64,000 nucleotides of DNA from Sciurus carolinensis (GCF_902686445.1 NC_062222.1:138216596-138280595); one strand, 5' to 3'; counted from the stretch's first letter, positions 32,576 to 44,844 are shown. Notes: generated from the sequence alone by a model not told the origin. Numbers and translations are program-made.

Positions 32576-34345
32576 TTTGAGGCATCTCCTCTTAGGAAAA
32601 GCGAGCTCGGAATGTTGTTCCTAGCCAATTTAAGGGATTCCCATCTGACAGAAACCAAGGGAAGCGAGTCTATGGGAACAACAGAGCCATCTAAGGCCAG
32701 GAGAGCCTCAGCCCCCAATGTGGACGACCAGTAAGGGGGACCAGAGGCTGAGCTGGCCCATCTCGCTCACGCAGACCAGAGAGCCTGGCCCTGGGGCCCA
32801 CCTTGCACATCAGGAGATGGGGCCACACTAGCACCATCCTCGGGGATGGGAGGGGATCAGCTAAACATATGCACCAGAAGTCTCCCTTGTGCCTGCCTGT
32901 CCTGTGGGATGGCGGGAGGGGGTGGGGCGGGAGGCAGCACTGTCCCCACACTCACCCGACATCCTTATTTGCCTGAGGCAGGAGTCTGGCTCAGGGTGGG
33001 ATGAGTCGTGTTTCTCCAGCAGGCACGGCCAACTTATTTTTATAAAACAACAAAAGCCCAAGACTATTTCTAAACTTTGGCCGCGCCGCATCTCCTACGG
33101 CTGCCTTCTCATCTCTCCTTCCCTTGGGCAGGTGGGGGGAGTTGGTGAACGGCTCTGAGGACCCCCATCTTCTCCCTTTTCTGGCACTAAACAGAGAGGA
33201 AACGGGTACTTAGACGCTGCGTGGCCGGGCCAGACCTACCCATCTGGAGTCCGGGTCATCTATGGGCTGCAGGGGTCAGACCTGAGTGGCAGCATGGCCC
33301 TCCCTGCAGGTGTCCCACCCGGAGCCCACGGCTGCAGTTCCACCCACTGCTCAGCTCCGCTTGGAGCCGGGCACAGAGGGCTCAGGGCAGCCCCGGGCAC
33401 AGGTCAGGCCTAGACGCCCCTGCCCTGGGCTCCGCCGGGCCTCACAGTGGTGCTCACTCCACAGGGGCCGAGGCTGGCTGTCTGACCATGTCACCCCAGA
33501 ACCCGGTGCGGGCTGCAGCACACGAGCGTCCAGTGAATGACCAAGTATGGAAGGTGTGTTTCAAAGACCAAGGGTGGAGGGAGCTGGGTCTGGGGCGGGC
33601 ACCTGCCTGCTCTGGCCTCGCGGCCTCTGCAGAGATGTAGCAGCTCCAATGTCAGAGTGGTCTGGGGACCAGTTTCCACAATCATGACCATAACAGGCCT
33701 TTGGTGGGACAACTTGGGAGCCACTGGTACCACTGTGTCCAAAGAAAAATGTTCCCAATAACAAATGCAGCAATCATACCACTGTTGACTAAGCCGGAGC
33801 CGGGCAGGCCTAAGGCAAAAGGACTCAGCTCAGGCTGGGGCCTCACCCCATGTAGGGAAGCGGAGGAGCCTGAAGATTTTGTCGAGAGTCCTGGCCTTTA
33901 CAGGAGCCAAAAGAAACCGTGCTGTAGGAGGAATTTCTGAGACGCAGGAAAATGGGAGACACAGCTCGCCCTATCTCGAGGAAATCAAGGCTCTTTGTCG
34001 CCAAGATTCAAGAGGGAGCCGACACAGAGCCAGAGGCAGGGAAGCCCAGGGGGCCCCAAGTGAATGCCACAGGGACGCAGAGGCAGGACCCACACCAGGA
34101 AACCACATTCACAACCTGCCCGCCTTCAAATGCCCCTACAAACAACCCTGTGGGGAAAGCCAGCCACAGCATCGTCACCAGCCCTACCACAGGGCCCAGG
34201 TCTTCAGACTGCCCTGCCTCCACACCTGCTGGACCCCTAGACGAGGGCAGAGGGACGCGGAGCCATCCCTCATCCCAGGGCCAAAGAGAGAGGAAGAGGA
34301 TATCAGGGAGGAATTTCCAGACTCCTCAGGAGAGATGGAGGCCCA
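32576..34345. other. Unassigned single-copy DNA
   Basis: No gene is recognised. A less GC-rich patch at about 33010-33110 stands out (TTATTTTTATAAAACAACAA followed by ACTATTTCTAAACTTTGGCC). Confidence 0.5.
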
Positions 34346-34873
34346 TGGTTAATCTGAATTGTCAACTTGATGGGATTAGGAGATGCCCAGGATTAAGAGG
34401 CTTCTGGGTGTGTCCATCTGGGTGTGTCTGGGAATGACTGGCATGTGGGATACCAAGTGAAGTGAAGCTCCTCCCTAAGAGGGCGGCACCACCCAGTAGG
34501 CTGGAATAAAGGTGGAAGACAAGGAAGCAGATGCAAATGCAGCTCGGCTCTTCTTGAACGGGTTCTTGATCGCTGCTTTGATCATCTGAGGACATCGGAC
34601 TCTCGCTTCTTCACTCTTCCAAAGCAGACTCTGCCAGCGATTCTCAGGTAGTTTCCAGAAGCCCTGGTCTCAGACTAGGGTAGCAGTGCTGATCCCTCTT
34701 GTTCTGGGGCTTCTACCTCTTGGACTGCGCAGCTGCTGGTTCTTCCAGCTCTCCAGCTGCAGAAGGCCATTGTGGACAATGCAGCCTCTGGTCATGTGAG
34801 CCCATCCAATAAATCCCCTTTTGTAATCACGCTTCCTGTAGGTTCTGTTCCTCTAGAGAACCCAACTAATGCA
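34346..34873 (+). mobile_element. Solo LTR, ERVL-type (MLT2-like), about 528 bp
   Basis: It starts TGGTTAATCTGAATTGTCAA (34346) and ends CCCAACTAATGCA (34873). In between are CTGGGTGTGTCTGGGAATGA, GACTGGCATGTGGGATACC, AGGGCGGCACCACCCAGTAG, GGAATAAAGGTGGAAG, TTGTTCTGGGGCTTCTACCT, a polyadenylation signal AATAAA at 34808-34813 in CATCCAATAAATCCCC, and GGTTCTGTTCCTCTAGAGAA near the end. This layout matches ERVL-class LTRs of mammals. No convincing target duplication is seen (flanks GCCCA and GAGAC), and no internal region is attached. Confidence 0.78.
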
Positions 34874-37800
34874 GAGACTGTAGTCAGTCTTCAAGTCAGG
34901 GCCAGGGACCGGACTCTGTGATACGGCAGAGAGGGGCGCAGAAAGGAAGCGGGGAAAGCAGAGGAAGCTCGTCAGAGTGGAAAAGACAGGCAGGGAGCCG
35001 GGAAGACAAGAAGGAAGTTGCCATCCAGGCCCAGCTGCCCAGGAGGCCCCACACTGTCCTCACGCAGCAACTGACCCCAGGGGAAACATGGCACCCAGCA
35101 GGCAGGAGGCTGATGCCTCAGGGGAAAACAGAAAACCACTCCATGACACAAGCAAAGACTTTTCTGGACGGACAGACTTGAAATTGCGCGATGCAGGACA
35201 GCACCACCAAAGTACTGGACTTAAGTGGGCAGGTGTGGCGTTTCTGGACGATGGGATTTGGAGTGGCTTGCTTTCTTTTTCAGTTCCCTACTTGCTTGAG
35301 TTCTTGTAAGGATTAAGTTATGTTTTTAGAAAATAAAAAGGAAAGGAAGAGACAGGACAGTGAGCCAGTAGAACCCAGGACCTACCTCCCAGACATCATA
35401 GGGCTCACGGAATGGACAGGGGCCTGAGCAGCAGGGGCTCCCAGGCTGTTCGCCATGAGTCCAGGTTGTCCCCCCAGCTCGGATGGTACCAGAGATGGAC
35501 TCACAGCTGGGTATAGGGTACCTCCTGCTCTGCCCGGGCTCCCGTGACCCAGGGCCTAGAAGGACCAGTCTCTCACCACCATGGGCCAGAACAGGGTCAC
35601 CTAGAGGGGGGAACAGAGAGGACTGTCCCTGAGGAGATTCTGTAAAGAGCTTGGGGGTTCACGCCTGTCATCTATGGTTGCCCAGCTCTTCCACCTGGGG
35701 ACACTCTGCAGCACACAGTTGCCCTCCTAACTGGGAAAGGGCTCCATGTATACTGTACCCACCACACAGTGCTGCCCGTGGCTGCTTCACAATGCCCTGG
35801 CAACTGAGCTGCAGAGCTGTCCCCATCCAGGAGCACCCCAGCCCTCTACAGGTAGCTTCTACTCCCGCATTCAGACATCAGCGTGCCTTCCACACAGGAC
35901 AGACAGAGGGATGGATGCAGGTGGGTGGATGGACGGACAGACAGATGGATGAACGGATGGGAACGATGGGAAACAGCTGGGTCAAGGATGAGGCAAGAGG
36001 CTCTCAGGGAACACAAGGTAAGGAGCCCCCCCGGGCTCAGGCAAGCGAAGGTTGGGTCCTGTTGGGCTGGATCTTGAAGGCCCCACAAAGGCCCGGCGTT
36101 AAGGCTCAGTCCCAGCCCTTGCCGCTGCTGAGTGGTGAACCTTCAGGAGGCGCGGCCTGGTGGCAGGAAGTCAGGTCACTGAGGTGCACCTGAAGGGACG
36201 CTGACACCCGGCCCCTCTTGCATCCCCAGCTGCTCCTCCATGTGTCCCCACCAGGAAGGAACTCTGTCACTACAGTCCCAGAGCACCTGGCCAAGTGACC
36301 ACAGACTGAAATCCCCAAATCCATTAGCCAAAATAGGCCTTATTCCTTAGAGATGAGCCGTGACCCTGGGAAGGCCGTCTGCCCGACTGTCCCGGGCCTC
36401 ACTGTGGAGTCCTGGGCGTTCACTTGCCTCGCCCGCCCGCCCCGGCCCAGACAGAAGAGGAAGCCTTGCTGCAAGGACAGCCGCGCCTGCTCCCCTCCGA
36501 GGCCAGGCCACACCAGGACTGGCCGGTGAGCTGGGCAGGCCCAGCGCCCTTTCCTGGGCGGGCGAGCAGGGGTGCTGCGTCTCAGCCGGTTCCTTTCTCT
36601 CTCATCACGCACGGCAGGGGCTGCCAACAGCATATCTGGAACCGAGCAACGCGACTCACAGACACAACTGGGAGGAGAGGGACAGAGGCAGAGGCCACCC
36701 TGCCACCCCGTCCACCAAGGGGCAGGGTGAGTCACAGGCGCCCTCAGAGCCTGCGAGTCCGAGCCGCCCTCCTGACTCAGCCCTCAGCCTGGGCCTGGCG
36801 CGGCTCGGTCAGAGGTGGCAGGGATGGCGACTCTGGAGAAGGCAGGATGGAGCCTTGGGGTCCTCCTGGTGAGAGAGGGGACGGGGCTCCAGGGGCTGTG
36901 CCCCAACAAGGGCGAGGGGAGCAGCTCCGCTTCTTCCCCTGTGCCACTTGGCAAGGACACTTGTGGACCGAGAACTGCAGAGGGGGCCCGGGGTCCGGTC
37001 ACCCACCCAGACCCGACCAGTGATCCCCACAGGGCCCAGGTGAGCAGGGCAGCTCATGGCCGGGGTCGCCCCACCGGGAGGCCGCCCTCCCCAGGCTGCT
37101 GCGGTGGACATCCCTGGGCCCCAGCTGCGCCCTACGCCACTCGGCTTTAGTCGAGCTCAGGTGCTGGGCTGCAGCCCACGTGGCCTCGAATGTGAGTGGC
37201 CAGCAGCCCTCAAGCCTGTGCTTCTTGAGGAGGTCTCTCCATGGGCGGGACCCAGCCGGCACCCCGCTAGCCCTGCGTGCAGCCCAGCTCTGCCAGCCCG
37301 ACCCTCCGATGGCCCCAGCCTTCCCAAGCCAGGTGACCGGCAGCCCACACCTGCCACTGTGGCCTGCCACAGCACCCTGCGGAGTGCAGCTTCTGGGCCG
37401 GGGCCCAGTGGGGCCGTCTCAGGACAGATCAGCTGGTGGCTCAGCCTTTGGTCGGCTGAGTCTCAGAGGCGACAAGGGAGGCCCATGTCTGGCCTATGAA
37501 CTACTCTCTGGGTCAAAGGTAGGTGACCCTAGGAGCCTCCCAGGGGATGGCACCAGGCTTGCCCTGAAGATGCTGGTCACCATACCAACAAGGGATGCCA
37601 CCCCCACCCGCAGACCAGGGACTTCATGGCCAAGCCCTGTGGGTCACGGGGTTGAACGACCCGAGTCGCCAATCCCTCCGGCCCGAGAGCAGTGGGGGCC
37701 TTGAAGTGGCAGCCACTGGGAGGCAGCAGGCGCGGGTGAATGCAGACCCAGCCTCCTGGTCAGGTGCTGCCCAGAGCCCGGCTGGCCGGAAGTCAGCCAG

Positions 37801-39439
37801 GCAAGCCCATCCAGTCAGTCCCTTCCCAGACCCCGCTCGGTGGCAGAGGCCCATCTGGAAGGGGAAGGAGATGAAGCCAGGAGGATAGGAGCCCAGGAGA
37901 GGTCCTCTGGGGGAAGCACAGGGCCTGGGTGGACCTTGGGAAGGTCACTGTAAGGTCACTGCACAGGAAGTATGCAAGGGGCCTGAGCAGGGCAATGGAG
38001 GCCTGTCTGGGGCCCTGGAAAGTGACCACTTGGGATGTGCAGGAGGTAGGACAGGACTCAGAGGGACAGTGGGTGGCGTGGGGTGCAGGGAGAACAGGAA
38101 GATGCAGAGGCCCCTCGGGGCACAAGTCCAGTGCCCCGGCACTGACTGTCGCTGTCTCGACGGAGTGGCCTGCTATGACGAGCAGGGCAGGGAGGCCAGA
38201 GCAGCAAGGTCCTGGCTCCAGGCAACCACCAGCAGGAAAGAGAGGCTGACCACAGTGGACAAGTGTCCACACAGAGGCAAAAGTACTCAGGCTTTGCCAT
38301 TCTGCAGAGCTGGTGGACAGGAAGGGGAGGGTTGGAGTGTGTGGGGGGACCACCAGGCCGACCCCTGGGCAGCAGGTGTCCAAGGGGCTGAAGTGGGATC
38401 AGGACCCATTGGAGGGCCACAGGGCCGCAGATGGGAGCGGGCAGGGCAGAGCAGGCCTCGGGCCTCCAGAGGGCGGACACTCCTGTCATCCTCACTAGAC
38501 CCCCATGGGTGCAGCCTTCGCCCTCTCCACAGACCCCAAGATGGAGGGCCAGCGACCGTGAGTGACACCTGCATGAGGACAGGGTGGGCGTGGTGCCAGC
38601 GTGCTTGCGCTGTGCTCCTGCCGGGGAGGATGCTCCAACTCGTCCTGTCCATGGTGGGGGCTGCTCCTCTGCTGCGGCCAGCAGGACGGCTCTCGGCTCC
38701 CTGCATTCTCTTGTCCCTTAGCCTGGGAGAGCCCGAGATCCTGGGAGCTGCCCAGGTCACGGAAACGACCAATGGGAGCAGAAGTTCCACACTGTGGAGG
38801 ACGAGGGTCTTGGCTGTGCTGGATCCTGCATGGGCGGGAAAGAGGCCTCGGCCAAGGAGGGACCTTGGAAACTGCCAGAACCTGCCAGCAGCTTCTGGAA
38901 CCTTCATCTCCCTGAGGCCCAGCCTGACTGTCTCCCTCCTCCCGTACACCTGGAACTGCCTGAGGTTGCCCAGCACGACGGAAAGAGCCAGTCCCCTGCA
39001 GCTGCCAGAGAGATGGCCAAGAAATGGACCCGGTCACAGGGACTCAGTCTCACCCTGGGAAAAGGAATGACAATTTCTGCTCCTACGTGTGGGGTGCCAT
39101 CAGGCCAGGTCACTCCTACTTCACTCAGCTCCTCCTGCTTCTGGGTCTCGGTCCCATCTGCATCTCAGGAGGCCCTTCTGCCTGACTCACTCAGTCACCA
39201 ACCACATCGGCCAGGCGCTCTATGAGTGTTCATGAGCGGGCAGCCGGGAAGAGGCAGGCCTGGGCTCCAGGAGGGGGACAGGTGGTCCTGAGGTGGACAG
39301 AGTGCAGAAGCCACTGCCCCCCACAGCCTGCGATGTCGTCAGACACCAGAGGAGAACAGGGACTCCGAGGACCCTCAGGCAGGGAGGAGGGGTCCTGGGA
39401 CAAGGCCAGTTCTCTTTCCCCTGGCCTGGCTCAAGGCCT
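34874..39439. other. 4.6 kb of mostly unassigned single-copy DNA
   Basis: No gene is supported. A short GGAT/GGAC-type tetranucleotide run lies at 35908-35965. Around 35160-35340 an AT-richer segment ends in GTTTTTAGAAAATAAAAAGG and could be an old repeat tail. The longest plus-strand frame (38030-39070, 346 codons) is opposed by a 229-codon frame on the minus strand (38287-38976). I treat both as chance. Confidence 0.45.
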
Positions 39440-39550
39440 GGGCCGAGGCCTCTGTGCACAAGGGGAAACCGAAGCCCAGGCAGGAGAAGCAGCACGCGGC
39501 TCAAGGTCACAGTGCTGCCCAGGCCTGCCCAGCCTCTGCGTGTGAACTCC
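39440..39550 (-). mobile_element. MIR-like fragment (antisense)
   Basis: GGGGAAACCGAAGCCCAGGC, then CACGCGGCTCAAGGTCACAG, then CTGCGTGTGAACTCCGCAC follows the order of antisense MIR. It is diverged, and only the core is alignable by eye. Confidence 0.5.
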
Positions 39551-40325
39551 GCACGCCCCTCTGAGAGTGCACACGTGTGTGCGCCTTGTATACTTGCGTG
39601 TGTGCAGCTCACTGCCAGGAGACCTTGTGACCCCAGGGCCACATTCTTCCCATCAGCACTTCTTGAAATGCCAGGAGATGCCGATCACCAGGCCGAGAAG
39701 AGCTTCAGAGTATTTGTCTTCCCTTGGTCGCTCTGACCGCTCAGCATGGCCACTTCCTCCCCCACCCCAGGCTGGGTCACAGCAGTAGCCCAGGGCATGG
39801 GAATGCAGGTGACAGATTCAGACAGGCACCTTGTCCACCTGGCCAAGCCCCAGGGAGGAGGTCCTGCCTGAGGTCGCAGAAGGGCAGCAGGAAGGACAGA
39901 CCCAAGCCCCCACCCAGCTCCTCCCCACGCCACCCAAGCCCCACCCTGCTCCCTGCCTGGCCCTAGGCAGGCCGCATCTCCTGGTATTTATGATGGATTC
40001 TCCACATCATTTGATGTCTTGCAAACCATAATAACACACAGTCATTTTTCAAAAGCAATTAGGCTGAAATTTGCTGAGGGGGATCTGCCACCAGTTTACT
40101 CAAAAGTGATCTTTTACTTTTCCCAAGAAACCCTCTGGAGGGGGCTAAGGCCTGAGCAGAGACAGGGACAGGCCCTGGGGGCTGAGAGTGAGGTGCTCTG
40201 TAGGGTAGCAGGAGATGGAGATAGAAGCACCTCACTGAGCTCACCCCACACCAGGACGGCGCAGCAGTGGCCACAGAAGCCCCACATGAGGCTTGGCCCA
40301 CTGCCCACCCTACCCAGGGACTGCC
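39551..40325. other. Single-copy DNA with an AT-rich island at about 39980-40140
   Basis: The island TATTTATGATGGATTCTCCA through TTTACTTTTCCCAAGAAACC contrasts sharply with the GC-rich flanks and resembles no repeat I know (see findings). No coding frame is supported. Confidence 0.5.
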
Positions 40326-40430
40326 AGCCCTGGCACAGGTAGGGAAACTGAGGCACGGGTGAAGGTGTGAGTTCCACTGTGGGGTAGCCAGGATCCAACG
40401 CAGAGTCCATGTTCTGTCTGAGGTTGGAAA
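40326..40430 (-). mobile_element. MIR-like fragment (antisense)
   Basis: AGGGAAACTGAGGCACGGGT followed by GGGTAGCCAGGATCCAACGC and AGAGTCCATGTTCTGTC follows antisense MIR order. The following 270 bases to 40704 hold nothing recognised. Confidence 0.5.
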
Positions 40431-40704
40431 GGCACTGCCTCTGCTCCCCTGGGTGAGTCAAAGGGGGGCTGCTGAGGTCTCTGGGGGGCACCCCAGCACC
40501 TAACAGCACCTCCTCCACACACAGGGCCAGAGCGCAGGTGGCTGGGGGAGGAGCAGCCCAGCAGGCAGGGATGGGACCCGCCGCCAGCTCGGCTTTTGAC
40601 GTCTGATGCAGAGAGAAGCCATCTCCAGAGTCCAGAGGTCAGAGGTTGCACAGGAGATGCTGGCCGTGGCGAAGTTCCTGGCGTGGAGAGTGCCGGGTCC
40701 GTTC

Positions 40705-40900
40705 CTGTCAGCCAGCTTGCTGTTACTGAGACAGAATACTTGAGATGATACACCTAAAAAAGAAAGGTTTTTTCTGGCTCACAATTTGGGAGTTCCAGTC
40801 TGAGGTCACTTGGCCGGGTTGCTCTGGGCCTGTGGTGAGGTAGCCCATTACAGGGGAGCGTGTGGCCCAGGCGGCTCATGCACCTCCCTCACGGCAGTGG
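40705..40900 (-). mobile_element. MaLR-type LTR, left part of a split copy
   Basis: The order CAGCTTGCTGTTACTGAGAC, AGAATACTTGAGATGATACA, AAAGAAAGGTTTTTTCTGGC, TCACAATTTGGGAGTTCCAG, GCTCTGGGCCTGTGGTGAGG follows the antisense of a MaLR LTR. The matching other half resumes after about 335 bp, at about 41234. Confidence 0.75.
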
Positions 40901-41233
40901 GAATTGATTGTTTTGCTAGCAAAGGAGAAGCACAGGGGCCTCCAGTCCCAGAGGCTGTGGTTCTGCCCATGGGCAGGAACAGGGGGCCTTTAAAGGAGGC
41001 ATTCAAAGGCTGCCTGGCAGGGGGTCCTGGGGCTGGTGGTCAACATTCACTTGTTAATGTCCTGGCAGACCTAGGTCTAGGCAGCTCCTAGGTGGAGCAC
41101 CATAGTTCAGGGTGATCTCGTTCCGCGCCCAGTTGGGGAGTGTGATAGGGAGAAGAGGAAAAGGAAAACGTGTCCCGTTTAATAATAAGCCCCAGAGCTG
41201 TGTTCAACAGCAGACGTGGACCACGGCTACGGG
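40901..41233. mobile_element. About 330-bp insertion of unknown type splitting the LTR
   Basis: This DNA lies between the two halves of the MaLR LTR and is foreign to that family. Possible boundaries TGTTTTGC (40909) and TTCAACA (41209) would make a 301-bp TG...CA element. A TTTAATAATAAGC stretch near the right edge is reminiscent of an LTR polyadenylation region, but no target duplication supports these ends. It could instead be diverged LTR sequence or another repeat. Confidence 0.4.
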
Positions 41234-41345
41234 GCGGCCAGGGCCTAGATCCCCTCAAGGACACGCCCCTCACTAACTTCCTACCAGGCCCCACTTGCTA
41301 AAGGGCCCACATCCCCCCTAGTGCCACAGGTGGGGGACCAAGCCT
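41234..41345 (-). mobile_element. MaLR-type LTR, right part of the split copy
   Basis: CCTCAAGGACACGCCCCTCA, CTAACTTCCTACCAGGCCCC, ACTTGCTAAAGGGCCCACAT and GTGCCACAGGTGGGGGACCA continue the MaLR order begun at 40705. The true LTR edge beyond 41345 is eroded. Confidence 0.75.
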
Positions 41346-44254
41346 CCAGCCAGGGGACGTCCATCCACACAGTAGCACTGCCCCTCTTCTCCTCGGGGCC
41401 GGTACAGCTCCACTGCTCCCGGAGAGGCTCAGGGAAACAGGCTGCAGGGGCTCCAGCGTGGCCTCTGGCCAGCCCCCAGCATGTCTGCTTTGGCTGCGAG
41501 GCCAGCGTGGGCCCTGGAGAACTTGCCTCTAGCTTCACAGGCAGAAGGAGAGCCTTCCACCCCTGGCGGCCCGGGGAGCTGGGGACCCTGAACAGCAGTC
41601 GGCCAGGACCAGAGGCTGCTGGGCTCCAGGGCTGGTCTCCAGGCCCCCAAAGGAAGCAGGTAGGGCAGGAGAGCAGGCATCCCGGAACCTGCTCAGCACA
41701 GACCAAGAGCCACCTGGGTGTCAGAGCTGCCAGGTGAGGAGGCAGCCGCCTCAAGCAGAGGCTCGGTGGCCTCCTTGGAGGGGTCACACAGAAGCACCCG
41801 CCACAGCGCCTGGCCTGAAAGAGGAAGCTCTGACTGACCCTGACTTGGCTCACCTTGGGGTCACGGTAAATGAAACAAGCCAGGGAAAATCCCTGCCTTC
41901 TCCCGCTGAGGTCCCTGGTGCCGTCGGGGCAGGAGAACGGCGGCTGCCAGGCTGGAGAGGGAGGGGGTCTCCCGTAGGTGGGCCAGCGCTTCCTGGAGGG
42001 GTGGTGTGACCCTGCACAGCCACGCAGACCTGCTCCGTGCCTCTGAACCCTGCTCTCGAAAACACCAACCACAGCTCATTTTACACCGGGCATTTTTGCA
42101 CAATTAATCTGTTGGTTTTTAAATCCGCTCATCACCACCCAACAAAGTAGGTGCCCTGCTGGTTGCGGAGGGCGTCACAGTGACCAAGAGAGACGCCGCC
42201 CTGTTCTGGTCTGGGTGGGTGCACCCCACCAGGGCACAGGGCAAAGGTGGCTTCGGCCCTGTGGGCCAGCAGGATGGCGCAGAGAGCCCTCTGGGGCAGG
42301 AAGACAGGAGAGGGAAGAAGACGGGAAGGTGTGGAGGTGACACGTTCTGCCCGGCTGCCCGGAGCGCAAGGTTGCCTCTGTGACGTGGGCAAGGTCGCGG
42401 CCCCGGGAGACGCGGGCCTTGGGGACTGAGATCTTCCAGTGCTTGTGTATTGAGAGCCATGGGAGAATCCAAGATGGAATCAGGACCCGGGCTGCCCACC
42501 AGGAGCCACACAGAGGAGAGGGGCTGACCAGGAGCCTGCACTGGAGGTCAGGTGGTTGAGGGGGGACAAGAGGACTGGGGACACCAGGAAGCCAGGGAGG
42601 AGGGTGTGCACCGGCAGATGGCTGGGGGGGCAAGGAGTCTGCTGATGTCCCCAGCATCGCCCTCCAGCGGGTCTGGCTAAGCTGCCCCTGCCCAAGGCCC
42701 AGAGAGAGGAATGCTGAGTGGAGGCAGCCAGGTTTGGGAAAAGGCAAGCAGGGAGGAGGGGGCCACAGGGCAGAGAGCTCCTGCCTGAGAGGAGAACACA
42801 GAGGGACAAGCCAGCCCACCCCCGAGGCCAGAGACACTTGCAGCCCCAGCAGGATCCAGGGCAAGGGCAGAAGAGGAGGGGGCTGCAGGCCCCAAGGCCC
42901 CTCTCCCCTCTGCCTGACTTGGCATCTGGAGGCACAAGGCCTGAGGAGCTCACTTGGTGAGGCACTGCACCCACCCTGAACCCAAAGGAAAGACACGGAG
43001 GAACCAGCACAGGGACGTGGAGGAGAGGCAACGGAGCTGTCTGCAAAGGTGGCTTGAGAGATGGCAGCAGCCTCTGGCAGACCCAGGATGCTCCAGCCAG
43101 GAGCCAGAGTGAGGCAGCTGACAGCCAGCAAGACAGCATCCCTAGAAACACCTGGCTCAGAGCTCAGGGTGGCTGCACTGAACCCACCCTCCACACCACC
43201 TCCATCCCATGGTTGACTGTTTGGGAGTTGTAAGAACTCAGGAAAGAAAAGGAGGGGAAGAGAGAGTTGAGGAACCCCAGGGGATGGGGAGCGGGGCGGG
43301 TCGTGAGTCACAGTCTGGAGCCCAAGAAAGACCATCCTGCAGCCCGTGTGAGGCCCAGCAGGCCAGCTAACAGGGTAGAAATTTCCAGAGAAGAGAAATG
43401 GAGGGAGGGGCTACTCCAGCAGATGGGCGAGAGCTTTTCAGCATCTCCCTGGAAAAGAGCCCGAGCCCCTCCCCCTCAGGAGGGGCCGGTGGTGAGCATC
43501 CCTGTGTGTCCCCAGCCAGGCCCAGGCGGCCAGGCGGGAAAAACGGTCACTGCGAAGGGCGAGAGTTCGCAGGAGCAAAACGGAAGCGAGGCCTGGTCCA
43601 GCGCCCTCCCACGCTGCCCGCGGCCTCAAGAAGTCCCCAGAGCTGTGATGCCCAGGAAGGCGGAGTGGGGGCAGGGCGGGAAGGGGGCCCCAGCCCAGGC
43701 CGCCCGCAGCACCGCGGGAGTGGCTCCGCGCAGGGCGAGGCCAGGGGCGGGAGCCCTCTGGACTGGCATCTGGAGGGCCCAGGGCACATTCTGGAGGAAA
43801 CACCCCGATGGGCGCTGCGCTGGCGCCTCCCGTAGAGGCGGGGAGGCCTCGCAGAGACTGCTCAAGGAGACTCCCCTCCGCGGGGGCCTCGCCCAGCCCT
43901 CCAGGGCCCAGAGCACAAGCAGGTTTCCCGGGAGACCCTGCCTGCAGACGCCCCCACTCCTGCCGGGCTGCCCGCCCTCCAGCTGTTCAGCCCCATGACG
44001 TCCCGAGCCAAGTCCTTGAAAGACTGTCTGACGGCACAGGTCCACACGTATGCCAGTCCCTGCGTGTGTGATCTGTGCAACACACACACATCCGGTGTGT
44101 TGATTGGAGAACTTAACTGATACGCAGGTATAGAAAATAAGCGCACGAGGAAAGGTCATTTGGCTCCAAGGAAAACAAGAAGCACACAGGAAGGAAGCCC
44201 CGGCGGCTCTCCACGCGTCAGGCATCAGCACGCCTGTCCCTCACAAGAACCAGG
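41346..44254. other. 2.9 kb unassigned GC-rich single-copy DNA
   Basis: The 386-codon minus-strand frame at 42175-43335 is Leu/Pro/Ser/Gly-rich with no family resemblance and overlaps a 223-codon frame on the same strand. CpG frequency is raised at about 43540-43870 (for example GGGCGAGAGTTCGCAGGAGC), a weak CpG-island candidate without a recognisable transcript. Confidence 0.45.
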
Positions 44255-44345
44255 CTCTGGAAGTACAGCCATCACGTGCACCATTTACAGAGGCACAGAG
44301 AGGGTGATTAACTTGTCCCAGTGCACCCAGAGACTTCCTCTGCCA
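44255..44345 (-). mobile_element. MIR-like fragment (antisense)
   Basis: CACCATTTACAGAGGCACAG, AGAGGGTGATTAACTTGTCC and CAGTGCACCCAGAGAC follow antisense MIR (fold of CATTTTACAGATGAGG through AACTTGCCCAAGGTCACAC). Confidence 0.65.
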
Positions 44346-44429
44346 GCCTGTGGCCCTCCCGTCCATGCCCTTTTCCTTCTCATTGCGGGCTGCCCTGGAG
44401 TCACCTGGCAGCTTTAAAACCTGCCCCAA

Positions 44430-44460
44430 GTCAGATGCCGTGGCGTGCACTGGTGGTCCC
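44430..44460 (+). mobile_element. 7SL-derived monomer SINE (PB1/B1-like), 5' piece
   Basis: GTCAGATGCCGTGGCGTGCA followed by CTGGTGGTCCC matches the first 30 bases of a 7SL-derived monomer (GCCGGGCGCGGTGGCGCGC.. CTGTAGTCCC). It is cut by the LTR that starts at 44461 and resumes at 44845. Confidence 0.8.
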
Positions 44461-44844
44461 TGTAAGGAATCCCACGGAACCACGCTGGACACGGGAAATC
44501 ACATCAGGGAGTTTATTAAGCAAACAGTGTCTCCCTGCAGGGTAAGAGAGAAAATGAGAGGAAAAGAGAAAGGAAAGGGAAAGGGCGTGCACTAGAGAGA
44601 GTGGAAAGCCAGGAGGATAGAGAAAAGTGTGCAGGACAGACAGAAGAATGGAAAAGATGGTGGGGAAGCTACAGTAAAACCGTTGAATTCCGCCGGGCTA
44701 ACAGGGCACCAATATCGGAGAAGGACACTTGCAAGCTGACTGATGAACCAATAGCTAGCTAGGATGTTCACAGACTGACAAGTGGTTGGGAGGCGGGCAA
44801 AACGGCTGTACCTGGTGGGCGGGGGAGCAGCTTTATACATTACA
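44461..44844 (-). mobile_element. Complete solo LTR (384 bp) inserted in a SINE
   Basis: The ends TGTAA (44461) and TTACA (44844) are a perfect inverted pair, and GTCCC is duplicated exactly on both sides (44456-44460 and 44845-44849). The polyadenylation signal AATAAA is on the minus strand (TTTATT at 44512-44517), which sets the orientation; the remaining U5 is only about 50 bp. A GA-rich (minus-strand CT-rich) tract at 44535-44640 lies upstream of the signal. I saw no TATA box. No internal retroviral sequence is present, so it is a solo LTR produced by recombination between two LTRs. The family is not identified. Confidence 0.88.

Noticed and set aside
38030..39070. 346-codon plus-strand frame
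   Set aside because: Opposed by a 229-codon minus-strand frame. No domain seen.
42175..43335. 386-codon minus-strand frame
   Set aside because: Stop-poor GC-rich DNA with overlapping frames. No recognisable protein features.
43540..43870. CpG-island promoter
   Set aside because: CpG density is only moderately raised and no transcript start, first exon or TATA/Inr context can be shown.
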